Shown here piece after piece: positions 1 to 12,200 of a stretch of DNA of 64,000 nucleotides (the stretch's first letter is position 1; every line of letters begins with the position of its first letter). The DNA is from Membranipora membranacea. Its lineage: Eukaryota > Bryozoa > Gymnolaemata > Cheilostomatida > Membraniporidae. The DNA is taken from NCBI GenBank assembly GCA_914767715.1, contig OU612075.1, positions 10,292,001 to 10,356,000 on the forward strand. The letters are read 5' to 3'. Position numbers and translations under genes: made by a program. The notes beneath the pieces were generated by a model. That model saw only the letters and a list, made by a program, of their open reading frames with translations. It was not told the DNA's origin and ran no database searches.

Positions 1-578
1 GTTTTAATTGTCCAATGAAGGACTTCTAAAATATGAGGCTCACAAACTTTGTATTGCATAGCATAATGACGTTGCATGCTCAGCTCTGAGACATGTACTG
101 ATCTCTGCAAAATTGCGTCTCCGAATTCATTTTGTCTATCTTTGGAATTAAAACCCCTCAAGCAGGCAGCAAGAAATGGCAGCGGGTCTGACGGCTAGTT
201 AGCTGAATGGGATAAAGTTGGAATGCAAGAAATTTTATAGAATCTGTGAAAAATGTAGGCTACACAGAATGACCTGACTGCTGTATCTCTCGTGAGACAG
301 CTAGGTCATGGTTAACATATATCTCTGATTGTTAGAGTTAACATGAGATCTGCATCAGTTGACCTAAAGGAAAATGCTAAACAACATGAAAGAAAATTTG
401 GCAATCTTTTTAGAAAAAATTGTCAGTCCTTGTCCCTGACTTCACTCGAATCTTCGCCCTACCCGCAGTTATTACTTTGTAAATATAGAAGATTAACTCT
501 TTTCTATTCGCATTGCAACAATTTATTTATTAGTATTTTTACTAGTATTCACTTTTGTCAAAATCTCCTCACAATGAT
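1..578. other. no recognisable gene
   Basis: AT-rich sequence downstream of the first EMI gene. I see no exon with splice sites, no RNA gene and no repeat shared with other parts of the window. Confidence 0.5.
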
Positions 579-2672
579 TTAACCGACAACGTCATGGATA
601 GCTCCGAACACATCCTTCAGATCAAGATCACCCAAGTCGGAAACAGCGTCTTTGATGTCAGCAACATGGCCGATAGCAGTAGGCAACTCGTGGTTAGCTG
701 CAAATAAGAAAATGACATGAGTAAGTAATCTTGAAAGTAGGAGAGGTATACACCCGAGGGTGCTGGGGGCTGGAACAATCAACAATGAAAGCTCCCCCAG
801 TGGGACTCGAACCCACTACTCCTGCGGCACTAATCGCCTGGTAGTGAATAGCAAGCGCTAACCGATTGCGCCATCTCGCCATCTCGCCATCCTCAAAAAA
901 AGAATGGGTTGATAGCGCTAATTAGAATTAGAATTAGATTATGATGTAATATGAGGAGCATAGCCACTAGCAAAAAATCCCTTTTATCTTATGCATAGAA
1001 AACAGGCAAACTTTATTTCGACCTATAAATGACCATGATATAGATAATGCAACATGCAATATCTACTGTTTATTTGCATCAACGTAATCATTACTGGCAT
1101 AGCATCAGCATACCTTAGAGGTAAAGGTAATCGCAAGAGGGAAAGTTCGCCTTTTCGCAAGACCTGTATATGAGAATCTGTAGCTAGGTTAAATTTACTC
1201 GCCACTATTAGATTATACATGCTCCCTCGCTAGCCAGAAAAACTTGATTCTGTTAATTTTAAGTCACCCGTCAACTAGCTAAAATAAACCCTAGCTTCTA
1301 CTTTATAGCTTATACTTTCTCCGCTAGGGTGTACTCTAACTACTGGTTTGTTTACATAACTAATCATCATACCGTAACACTGGTCTTTCACAGCTGTGAA
1401 TCCATTGCAACAAGCATATCTTCTGCAAGACTGTGGGTAAGTCTTCCTCTGGTAAACATCAAACTTGTATGACTGTGAACTGCAAATAAATGTAAACGAA
1501 ATTAACACTGCCCAATGGAGGGGGGGGGGGTTTGTGTGGTTGAGACTAGTTCAACCAGGTTTATCTTTAGCTGTGTACCTGTTCACTAGGGGAGTTGTTT
1601 TTTGAAAGATGCCTAAGTTAATGTCTTATTTTTTTATCAGAGAGAACATCACCTGCCAGAGGGCTCGTTCCCTGGTTGTTCAGTCATCGCCAGATTTAAT
1701 TGCATAATTTTTAGCGAATGTTATAAAACTCTTTATTGAAAGACCAAAAGAGCATGAGTTTCGTGTGGAACAACAATGCAGATTTAGCTCAAGAATCCAT
1801 GCTGGTCTAAAAATGTTTTATATACTGAGCTCCTGAGAGATATTGACTCTCAATCCCTAAGTCATGCTACAATCACATAGTAAATATTATATCATACAGT
1901 GATGAAATACAATTATTAGAGGAGGAACCACAACAGGGGCGTACTAAAAATCTTCAATTGTACATAACTCTCCCGCTCTCCCACCAGCCAAAACATTGGC
2001 TAACATAACTCACACAGTGTATACTCTGTTCCTGTTACATCTCCTCCATCCCCATGTTCCACACTTTGTGCTGTAGCTCTGGCTGGCAGTGGCCTGTCTG
2101 TAACGGGTGTCAGTTCTTATCTTCTCCACTCTCACTACTGGAGCTGGCTGGTCGACACAACACTTATTGTCCTGGTGGACAGAAGGGAAAATGTCGTGAA
2201 ACCTCAAAGGGTCAAAATAACATAATAAACAGTGAGAGTGTCCTCTCTCTGTTCAGTACTAAGACACCGGAGGCGTAGGAAATTAGTGCTAAAAAGGCTT
2301 TTTTTAATCCCAAGGATCAAGATTCGTCGTAATGTGAAATGAGATTTATTTCAGTTCTCCTGACAAAATTGGCCAAATTTGGGATTTACGTTCAATTGGA
2401 CACCGAAGTGTGTTCCAAACCATATTTCTACATGTCCTCGTTGCTAGCGCTGAATCTGAAACACTTCATCAGCGAGCAGTTTACCTAATAGTAAGTTTCT
2501 AGCCATATTTCCATAATAGAGAAAGGACAAAATTCTGGGACATCAGTTTTGAAAATGTCAATAGTAACCGGGTCTAAAAAAGTTGTTGAATCTCGAAAAT
2601 TACACTTACCCCAGCTGCATATACAACAGCCAAAGACAGCGCAACAAACGCGAAGAGAATTGAGCAATTCAT
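579..2672 (-). CDS. small secreted EMI-domain protein, copy 1 (148 aa)
   Basis: Four exons read on the minus strand: 2672-2610, 2171-2014, 1479-1373 and 697-579. All junctions are GT-AG and phases agree (0, 2, 1), giving 148 residues. Exon 1 is a signal peptide (MNCSILFAFVALSLAVVYAAG without the last residue). Exons 2 and 3 form a compact EMI-type module: a CC pair near the start, then TKCGTWGWRRC, a basic RNRVY stretch, and the closing YACCNGF...DQCY. The CGTWGWRRC and CCNGF elements are hallmarks of EMI domains in emilins and multimerins, where the module mediates protein-protein contacts. Exon 4 is a short acidic, probably helical tail (IGHVADIKDAVSDLGDLDL). There are no EGF or collagen repeats, so this is an isolated EMI module. 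The family call is from motif memory; its partner is unknown. A paralogue lies immediately upstream on the same strand at 3217-5502. Confidence 0.8.
791..880 (-). repeat. tRNA-derived SINE head in an EMI gene intron
   Basis: On the minus strand this has a good pol III A box (TGGCGCAATCGG) and B box (GGTTCGAGTCC) at tRNA-like spacing. The would-be acceptor arms do not pair and the anticodon arm is irregular, so it is not a working tRNA gene. A 10-bp duplication (ccatctcgcc) sits at its 5' side. Confidence 0.55.
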
Positions 2673-3216
2673 ACTGCAAACTAGCCTAAGACTGATTCAC
2701 CAGACAAGTGAGTAACTCTGCAAGACGGTGAGTTGCAGACGTAGGATCCGGTGAGAGCAAGCATCTGGAGTAGTTCTGCGCACAAGGTCTTATCTTCTAT
2801 CTTAGATTACACCTTGCCTCTCACTCATCAATCAGAGGCAAAATCCTTGAGGTTAATATGTTGAGGATTGCTGTTAGAATGGTAATAATAAACTTATCTG
2901 ATTCATAGTACAGAGCACATAAAAACCAAATATATATATACAAAACAGATTGTTGAAATACTTTCCAGAAACTTAATTTTCATGCGAAACACTGCGGTCA
3001 TGGGGCTCAATTACTTAGTCAAAAAGATTCTTCTTGGTATTTGAAAGTGGCGAAAATGGTTCGGATAACACGAAATGTAAATTAAATACCGAATGGCTTA
3101 CACAGAGGTTTTATTCTTTGTAATGTGCCAGCGGACTAAGAATAACTCAAGTCATTTAGTATACAATGTTTGAGTTGGTAGGTTCACAATAGAAAATTGT
3201 GTTGATGGTTATATAT
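2673..3216. other. spacer between the two EMI genes
   Basis: Contains the 5' flank of EMI copy 1 and the 3' flank of copy 2, both read on the minus strand. It holds a short (ta)n run near 2930. No further exon or RNA gene seen. Confidence 0.5.
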
Positions 3217-5502
3217 CTAGCCAATGCTATTTCCATGCACTGCACTGAGCACATCTTTGAGTCCTACATTTCCTAGGCCAGCTACTCCATCTCTGATATC
3301 CGCAACGTTACCAATGGCAGTAGAGAGTTCATCATTCGCTGGAAATATAGAAAACTTTAAGTTATATCTGCTACCAGTATACAGGCAAACATAAAATGAT
3401 AATTCTACAGGGTTTAGGTTGGTAAACCTTTATAGAAGCTAAACTCTATTTAATTTAAATAGTCGAGACTGTATTTTGTGGCGGTTCACTCAAGGCATTT
3501 TCTGAACAAAGTTGTAGGAGGTAGCTCAGTTAGCTAGCGCAAATACCCTCTAACAATAAGTATGATAGGTTCAAATTCAAATCCTGCTGCAGTTTACTCT
3601 CTACTAGGCTTTGGTGTCACAGGTGTCTTCTGTCCTTTTCTGTCCTGCCTTCATACTAAGTGCAACTTGGTGCCCATGTCAGAAGCCCCATCATCAAGGC
3701 ACATCTATTAACGGTCTTCGGAGAGAGTCTTTTCGGTTATGACAGATATTTATCCAATTGATCATCCTTACCATAGCAGAGGCCTCTCACATTAGTGTAT
3801 CCGTTACAGCAGGCATATTTTCTACATGGTTGAGGGTAACGTTTCATTTGATAAATGTCGACTTTTGACCTGCAGGTACATATAACAGTTTCCAAATGAT
3901 TAGTAAAGAAAACATAAAAGACTAGGTCAAATACAATCACATGCATGCGCAGAGCTTGTAATAATGGCAATATTAATTCACAGACCGCGCTGTTTGTTGA
4001 GGTAAAAATGTATGGTCTTATTATTAATCATGGACCAGGAAAGGAGTTGAACAATGTTTACTGTCGTCATCTACTACGGTACGGTTATATACATGCATAC
4101 ATACTGCAATCAGTCGTTGTAATGTGACGCGAGAGAAAAAACTAAAAATGTAATATTATCTTCTCTTGTAAAATGTAAGGACAACTCTCACTTAAAAATA
4201 TATCGTATTGTAAGTCCAAGCAGGGAGTTTGAGACCGAACTCCCTGGTCCAAGGTAATGCTTAGGTGTAGCGTATTTATAACGATATATAGCTTAGGCCT
4301 ACCTAGGCGAGGTCCATATAGCCAGGTAATATACTGATAAACCAACACAAAATGTTTACTCGTATCATACGTCATATTTTCTAGGTGCTAACATTGTGTG
4401 AATCAGTTATTTATTTTTGATAATTTTAGTGATATTATTTTTATCTAGAATCTGAACTTAAACTAATATTTGCATATCATTCAATCAGGAAGATGCAGTA
4501 GTACTTTTTAGGTCATTGATACAATGTGATGCAGTTATTGGTTTAGATTCGGACTCCAGTTCGAAATCGAGATCTGCTCTGGTCTAAATGAGTTGTCACA
4601 TTGGTGAAAACACTGAATGCTCAAAAACATTTGATTGACACACTATGTTTGTAACTGGAAACAATGGCACACCATACATATATTATACTAGAAAGCGTTG
4701 TAATTAACGTCAGTTTATCAATTTAGTCTTTGTTATTAAAATAATGTTTCTGGCTATTTTTGCTAGGCAGAATTGCGCTTGCCCTGCTGTTACAATGTTA
4801 TGTTTAAGAGCGAGTTATCTTTACATTTTGGACTTCCTTTGCACCTTACAAGCACTTGCTCTGAGGTTACAAATAATATCCGTCATTACATACCGAGCAT
4901 CTGTTCTGATCCTCACGACTCTTGTTATAGGAGCTGGCTGATCAACACAGCACATGTTAGCCTGGTGGGTAAAGAGAACAGGTGATGATCTGGAATTTCA
5001 TATTGTGGTTGATCCATAGACTTAATATCACAATTATTAAGTCTATGGGTTGGTCTCACACTCATACTCACTATGGGGTATTTAGCCAACTGTTTTGCGT
5101 TGAATATGGACAGTCAACAGCCAATCAGGTTAGAGTCAATACATTGCCTCCGTATGGTGAATGAGGTCTCTGGCAGTGTGAAAAGGCTTATAATAATAAT
5201 AATAACTATCATTAGGACTTTCTCTAGTGAAAAGACCAGAAAATCTCATTACAAAATAAAGGGTATACATAATACACCCGCTGCTACAATATGTAGGAAC
5301 CACTGGTAAAGGGTATTTTACAACTGTACTTTATTTTGTAATGCTTGCAAAAGTGACCAGCTTCAGTGTTATGGTGTAAAGCATATATCTAGTTACCTAT
5401 TTTGCCACTTTAAATTGATGAATTTCAACTTACCCCTGTGGCTGCGCTTACAGCAGCAAAAGACATCAATGTCACAAAAGCAAAGAGTATAGAACAGTCC
5501 AT
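3217..5502 (-). CDS. small secreted EMI-like protein, copy 2, shortened (118 aa)
   Basis: Four exons on the minus strand: 5502-5434, 4961-4894, 3869-3772 and 3338-3217, phases 0, 2, 1, giving 118 residues. It parallels copy 1 exon by exon: signal peptide MDCSILFAFVTLMSFAAVSA, then ANMCCVDQPAPITRVVRIR, then YACCNGYTNVRGLCY, then the tail ANDELSTAIGNVADIRDG. Exon 2 is only 68 nt against 158 nt in copy 1. It ends at a strong GTATGT donor, just where copy 1 continues with the WGWRRC part of the EMI domain. I find no exon for the missing segment in the intron, so this protein keeps only the start and the CC-containing end of the module. All four exons remain open, so it looks like a working variant rather than a pseudogene, but transcript data would settle the exon 2 end. 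Confidence 0.7.
3516..3640 (+). repeat. degenerate tRNA-like SINE fragment
   Basis: An A-box-like stretch (GGTAGCTCAGTTAG) is followed about 55 bp later by a B-box-like GGTTCAAATTC / TTCAAATCC duplication. It lies in the last intron of EMI copy 2. The acceptor arms do not pair. Confidence 0.35.
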
Positions 5503-6211
5503 ACTAGTATGTGATGACTAACAGTGAAAAGTGATAGTAATCATTATGATAACCTTCACCTTGGAAGTTACAAGCTCATGTGATTCAACACCTGGTTTTG
5601 TTGCTAATTAAAGCACTGACCTCAGTTAGAAGAGATTCACATTTACAGTATATCTATATAGCATCGACGGTATGGATTTGGCAGCAAAAAATAAGCAGTA
5701 GGGTCTTAACTTAAAACTTTAAATGGAAGCATTGTGCATAGAAAATATTGCATTTGGCTATATAATCATAGGCTATATACGGTTGTGATTGGCACTGTAA
5801 CATTTACTGTATTCCTCATAGTTTACAGGTTATCCTGGTAACAAGGGCGGTGTAATCAATTTCGTAATTGTCCGAGGAAACATTGGCCTCCAAAAACCCA
5901 CATAAAAAATAATCAAACATCTAGATAAGGCTTTGGTGAAAGGAATAAGGATAAAAAAAACATTATTAAATAATTGTAAAACCAGAGGGGTTCGTTATTA
6001 TAATTTGCTGACCTGGTGATTTTCAAAATCAAAAGTCAGAGCGCGAATTGAATTGAAAACAAGCTGAGCGGCTGACCGAGATCATGTGTGATCCAAAATG
6101 CCGACACTCCTGGTTAGCCCCACTATTGGCGTGTCCAGGGGAGCCATTCGAAATGCAGGCAAAATGAACTGGATCAGGTTGACCTACTCATAAGTCATTT
6201 TATCACTACAG
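5503..6211. other. intergenic, no gene seen
   Basis: Lies between EMI copy 2 and the 3' end of the first ANKH gene. AT-rich, with no supported exon and no clear repeat. Confidence 0.45.
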
Positions 6212-9200
6212 TCACTTTGATAGACTGTTCATCTCTTTCAGTGGTTGAGCCTCTTCCTCCTCTCTATTTCTACAGACTGGTTTGCAGCAGAGGAGAGACC
6301 GCACACTGAAGTTAGGCTACAAAACAAAGGTAAGGTTACATCAAAACTCGTATTATGTTATAATGGTTTACTGCTTCATGAAAGGAGTTATTTGTACGTT
6401 GGCATAAAGGTGACAACTTCTTAATATCCATATGAAGATACAAATATTTTATAAATAAATACACTATTTTATTTGGCAGACCATATTGCATAAAGTAGTG
6501 TATACCACTGCAAAACACACAGGTCTTCAAATAAGCACCATGATTCAAACTGAAAATCAATATTAATGACTAATTGGAAATGTGTAGTAAAAAAACTTGC
6601 TAAAAATATAAAGGGAAAACTCTTTACAAATGGCCAGCAAGCTATCCCAAATCTTAACGTCCGAGAAACATATAACAGCAAAAGAGGAGCAAATTAGTGC
6701 TTCCAGTTTGCCGGCAACCTAGTTTAAGCGCTCAAGCTGTGTCGGGATAGCTGGTAGTAGCATTTCATTATCAACCACTTTCTCCACTCAAGGTAAAGTG
6801 GCTGATAATGAATTGCTACTACAAGCTATATCGACACCGCTTAAGCGCTACTACCGGCAACCAAGTGCTGACTCTATATATATAACTTACCATCCATTTG
6901 ATTAGCAAGACTACGGCAGCAGCAGCCAAGGCCTCGGTCACAAACCCGAGCAGCAAACATGTAGAACCAAGCACAGCTCCTGATAATCTACAATAATAAT
7001 GATGATGATCATAATATGAGATATGAGTTCGTCGAGGTGAGAAAAAATCACCCTCCTCTGTTTGCTTGGAAACATTTTTGTCTTTCTTATCGCAAATAAT
7101 TCTGTAAGATATGGCCCTTGTGATTACAACTTTTCAACAGCTTTTGTTAAGTTCTGTATATTTCTGTTCGCATAGGTTTAGTTTAAAATAAGTTCATGGC
7201 ACCGATATAACACCAGCGCTACACCTCTGCATTACACCTACATTACACTAGCATTTCACCTACATCACACTTATATTACATCCAAAGACTCTAGGGAAAT
7301 ACAATGATCAGTTCAACGTGATGTTGCGCAAAGATCTTGTTAGTCATGTGTTGAGATATTGCCCAAAAATAGGAAAAAGATTTCATTCAGCTCCTCTTTT
7401 TTATTTGATTTTAAAAATATAAATTTCACTCATCAAAGTATGTAGTTGGTCAACTCACCCTGCACGCTCTAGTGTGAACAGAAACATAATAATGCTGATA
7501 AGCCTGATAATGGCGCTAGGCGTGAGAAAAAGTGTCTTCTTCTTTATAATGAGAATCCCACTGCAGAAGGCTCTAAGTCCAACTAAAAAGATGTTAGGTG
7601 AGGGTTTGTGGTGGGAACCGGTATTTTACTACCTATCTAGACTCTTGTGTAGAAATACTGGCGCATGAGTGGACCCATTGAATGGTGTAAAAGACCATAC
7701 TGACATCGAGGTACACTATTGATATGTGTATCGCTGATCGGTATATGCAATTTTGTCTAAGATGCCTCATTTGAACCCGTCGCTAGTTAGAGAAATTGAG
7801 CTCAGGTCGTCACACCAAATTCCGTCTTGTGGTACTCAAGCTAAGTGAGTCACTGAATTAACTCACTCTCTTTTGAGCAGTGATTTACATGCAATAGCAT
7901 ATCAATTGATCAGTGTGCCGAAATACTAAGCGTAATCCATAGACTTAAAATTTAAGTCTATGGCGTAATCAAATAATGTGCTGTGACCAAGTTAGCACTT
8001 GAAAGAGCCCGATATTTGCGCGATAAAGTTGATCCTTTCACTTACGGGAGAGACAGATGAATGCAAAGATCTTTAGAGGGGTGAGACATAGATTAGCGAG
8101 CTCCTCATTGAGACCGATGACTCTCTTCATGAGGAGGTAAGCTACACCAGGGGTCATAAACAGCAACATATTCAATGTGAATGCGACCCCAGTAAATAGT
8201 ACTGAAAACATAGCCAATACCTACAGAAGAAAAGAAATTTTCAAGAGTTTTTAAAACAAAAAAAGAGAAGATGGACGTAATAACCTTACCTATCCATGTT
8301 TGATATTGAGGTGTACTACGTCTCACAGCAGTTACTGCTTTACTGCTAATGCTTTACATTTTGTTATTATCTCTTTTTGTGTAGCGGTTAAAAATACAAG
8401 GAAATAGTCTACACGAGACGACCTTTTATTCTTAAGGGACTCTGGTCTGTGAATGCATGCAGACAAGTTTACAATTATAAGGATAAGTTTCAATAACAAC
8501 CTCATCACATCTTACCTGAAGCGAGAACTTTTCATGTGTTGCAGTTTTCTTATGAAATGCTGCAATCATAGTTTTTATGTCGTTCATGAATGCCAAAAGT
8601 AGCCTGCCTGTAGGATATACAGCTGTCAATACCGCTATTGCCTGTAAAACAAAACCGCAGTGATACGAAAATGAAATCCCTTAGGTTGCTTTTGTGCCAA
8701 GTGAGGACAATTCCAGATAGTAGATTAATAAATGTGACAGTGAAAAGAGCAAATCAAGTAGAGCTGGCTAGAACTATAAGTCATCATGTCTTTTTGATAG
8801 TTATGTTTCAGGTGCTAACTTAGCATGGCACCGACACCTGGCTGCAACAATCCAAATGAACACAATTACACCTACAATTTCCCCAAAATGGTAGATAATG
8901 GAATACTACTACCAGCTATCCAAGCACAGTTTGAGCTCATGATGTCACATACACTGTATGTGACACGCCTAGGTGCATGACTCTACATGAAGTTAGGCAT
9001 TGTATATTGCACTGTCATGGTTGCCATGGTCCTAATCTGATTAATTGTTATACTCTTCAGCATTTACTTCCATTTTTTGCACATTTAATTACCATCTAAA
9101 TGCGGAGGTTGGCCATCAATATAATGACGTATCATCCCACCTGTTTCTATTTTTACGACCTATTTATACAGGTCAGTATAAAGAACAGGGGTTTTTGCTC

Positions 9201-12200
9201 TGAAGATTCAGTTACAACTTGGCGTTGCAATTTATCAGTTGCCTGGGGCATTTGCCCCAGGGTGTAGTTGAGTAATAAAATCATCAAACTGCCGAAAAAC
9301 TGCATTCAGTATTATAAAGTAATCTCATATGAACTCTGCCAGCAGTGAACTGTCGTGATCTTTCTCGATCCGACAATTGGTGCTCCGAGTGAGGAGAGAA
9401 CTTCACACCTTCAGATGATGAGACTGATAGCGTTGAATATACAAGAAAGAGGATGGAGATTGTGGACTTGGAGGAAAATGTCTTTGGAGTAGATGATCTA
9501 ATACAAGCAATATAATGGAACCATATGTGTCTACATCGTCTACATTACTATAAGGAGAAATGGAGACGGACTTTCTAGATGATGTAGAGACAAAACATAT
9601 GGAAGCTGATATACTAGTGATGACATTTGATCTTCTGCTCATAATTCACCAACTGACAAGGTACCTCTGCAATTTCCTGATTTTATTCAACCAGTTCTAT
9701 TCAGTCTCAGTCTACAACAGCAGACAAACTAATCTGGTGGTGTGAACACTGTAACTAAAAAAAAATCGAAAAACTTCAATAAAAACATTAGGCAGCCGTA
9801 ACCTAAGATCCGCTAAGAGTAAAAGATTATGGAATGCAGCTGACTACAACCGACTGGCAACTGATCTTCAAATAGCAGCAGTATTAGTGCAAGGATCAGC
9901 ACAAAATAATATGGTCACTGTATTAGTTAGGATGTAATGAATTATTTGATATTATTACCATCGACACAACCTTGATCATGCAATTTATATATTTACCGTT
10001 TGGATTTCCTGCGATGCCGATTTTTTAATGATAGTTGTGCAGGAAAGCAGCATTATAATATTTCATGAATTTTATACCTTCGTCTGTCCAGTAATCTAAG
10101 CAAAGCTTAGGTTCTTAGATCCAGAGTTGAGAGGAAAGTGGGATATATTTATTTTGTTAATGGACCTGAAGCAGTTGTAAAGGTTCTTCAGCCTTGGAAG
10201 GGAATGTCATGATTTTGTTATGACCGTCTTTTATGCATGACATTTTTGATTTGTTTGTATTTCAGGAGATTTTGAGGTTTTAAATTTTATATTGTAATGA
10301 TTATCCTTGTGTGACATAAGCTATAATGTTTTTTGAACCAGTTAAAGCGATCGAGGACGATCGCAACCAGGGGGGTGCATGTGTCACATACACTGTATGT
10401 GACACGCCTAGGTGCATGACTCTACATGAAGTTAGGCATTGTATATTGCACTGTCATGGTTGCCATGGTCCTAATCTGATTAATTGTTATACTCTTCAGC
10501 ATTTACTTCCATTTTTTGCACATTTAATTACCATCTAAATGCGGAGGTTGGCCATCAATATAATGACGTATCATCCCACCTGTTTCTATTTTTACGACCT
10601 ATTTATACAGGTCAGTATAAAGAACAGGGGTTTTTGCTCTGAAGATTCAGTTACAACTTGGCGTTGCAATTTATCAGTTGCCTGGGGCATTTGCCCCAGG
10701 GTGTAGTTGAGTAATAAAATCATCAAACTGCCGAAAAACTGCATTCAGTATTATAAAGTAATCTCATATGAACTCTGCCAGCAGTGAACTGTCGTGATCT
10801 TTCTCGATCCGACAATGAACTACTACATATAGAATTTGACATACTGTAAACATTCGAAATGTGTAACAAATGAGTTAGGGACAACTCATTGGTTCAACTT
10901 CCAATGAAATCAGGTCAATTTCATGTTGTTGTCATCATTGACTTATTTGCATCGTTGAAAAGAAAAGAAAATTGCATTGTGGGAAACTTGATGCCCTATT
11001 ATCATAATACAACTATAATAATCATTGTACTGTAAACTACCTTGGCAGCCTCCTTTTCACCAGCACTTTTAGACAGCGATCTCGATACAAACAGGTTTAT
11101 TAGTGGACGGGAGATGATCTGAACCAGCCTCACAAGTGTTAGAGGTAACCAAAAAACCAAGGCTTTCTTGGTTGTCAGAGGTTCCTACAACAGAATTGAA
11201 CATTCTCTTTATGAAAAACCATCATATTATAAGGTTTCGCAATAAAATTTTTAATTATCGGATCTATGAGTCTTTGATTCAACGATCCTATGAATCTATG
11301 AAGAATTCATACTTATGTCTGTCGTTCTACAATCTAAAGGTATTTTTATATGCAATTGATGTTCTTAAAGATTGGGGTCCAACAATTATGATGTTCACTT
11401 GACTTAAGCTTTGTCTAAATATATTATTCAGATATTACATACTGCTGAGCATATGAAAATCGCACGCATCCAGGATTTGAGAATGTCTTGGTATCTGACA
11501 CACTATGAAACAGAAAAGTATTTTGCCACGGTAGATTTTATTACCAATTTGATTTCCTTTTCGTATCCAATCGGCTACTTCTTAGTGTAAGTAGTTATTC
11601 TATGGTAAGCCTGTCCTTGTTCTATTCAATGTTATACAAACATTTCATATTCAGGGCGTCGGATTTGGATCTCACCTGGTCTTTATTTTGTTCAGGAATT
11701 TCTGGATACACGAGAACATACCAGAATCCGACCTCTAGTATCATCCTGCCGATATATCCAGCATAGAGAGCAAACACTGGTATGAGGATTGGGTCTGTCC
11801 GGGTTGAGGTGAACATGAAAGCTATAGTGAACAGTATCTGTGGCGATGAGATGAAAACAACATGCAACTGCAAGTATAATGCCCTTTTATGGGAGTTGGC
11901 AACGTTTTTTTTAAAATCTAACTGGAACTTTGAAAAAGTATCAAACTCTGATTTTGCAGTCATAACTTGATATGTACTCTCAAATGATCAACTCCACAGC
12001 AGCTAGATCAATAATTCTGACATGTGAAATTAGATCATGGCAAAATCTGCTGACAGGACCTCAAACTTCTTGCTCTTATTTCAATTTTGGTTTCCTACTA
12101 ATCCCTGCTTTCGGAGGCTGCGACATAGATAATGGTGCAGCATGAAAAGTTTATACCTGCAGTATGTAAGGTCACTCAAATTTCTATATGTCAGGTAACT

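Larger units (their letters stand above)
8943..10814 (+). mobile_element. short non-autonomous LTR retrotransposon, recent insertion
   Basis: Two apparently identical 433-bp LTRs flank about 1 kb of interior. The LTRs start TG and end CA, and the whole is bracketed by a 4-bp target duplication ATGA (8939-8942 and 10815-10818). A primer-binding-like sequence, TGGTGCTCCGAGTGAGG, starts 3 bases after the left LTR (9378). A G-rich tract (caggggggtgcatg) precedes the right LTR. The interior holds only short broken reading frames and no recognisable gag, protease or reverse transcriptase, so the element must have been moved by a relative. Apparent LTR identity implies a recent insertion. It sits in the ANKH copy A intron between exons 8 and 9, antisense to the gene, and seems to have landed in an older MITE (8885-8941). 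Confidence 0.85.

Noticed and set aside
4744-4894. Continuation of EMI copy 2 exon 2 past the GTATGT donor
   Set aside because: The read-through protein shares nothing with copy 1 and soon stops, whereas the donor keeps phase with exon 3.
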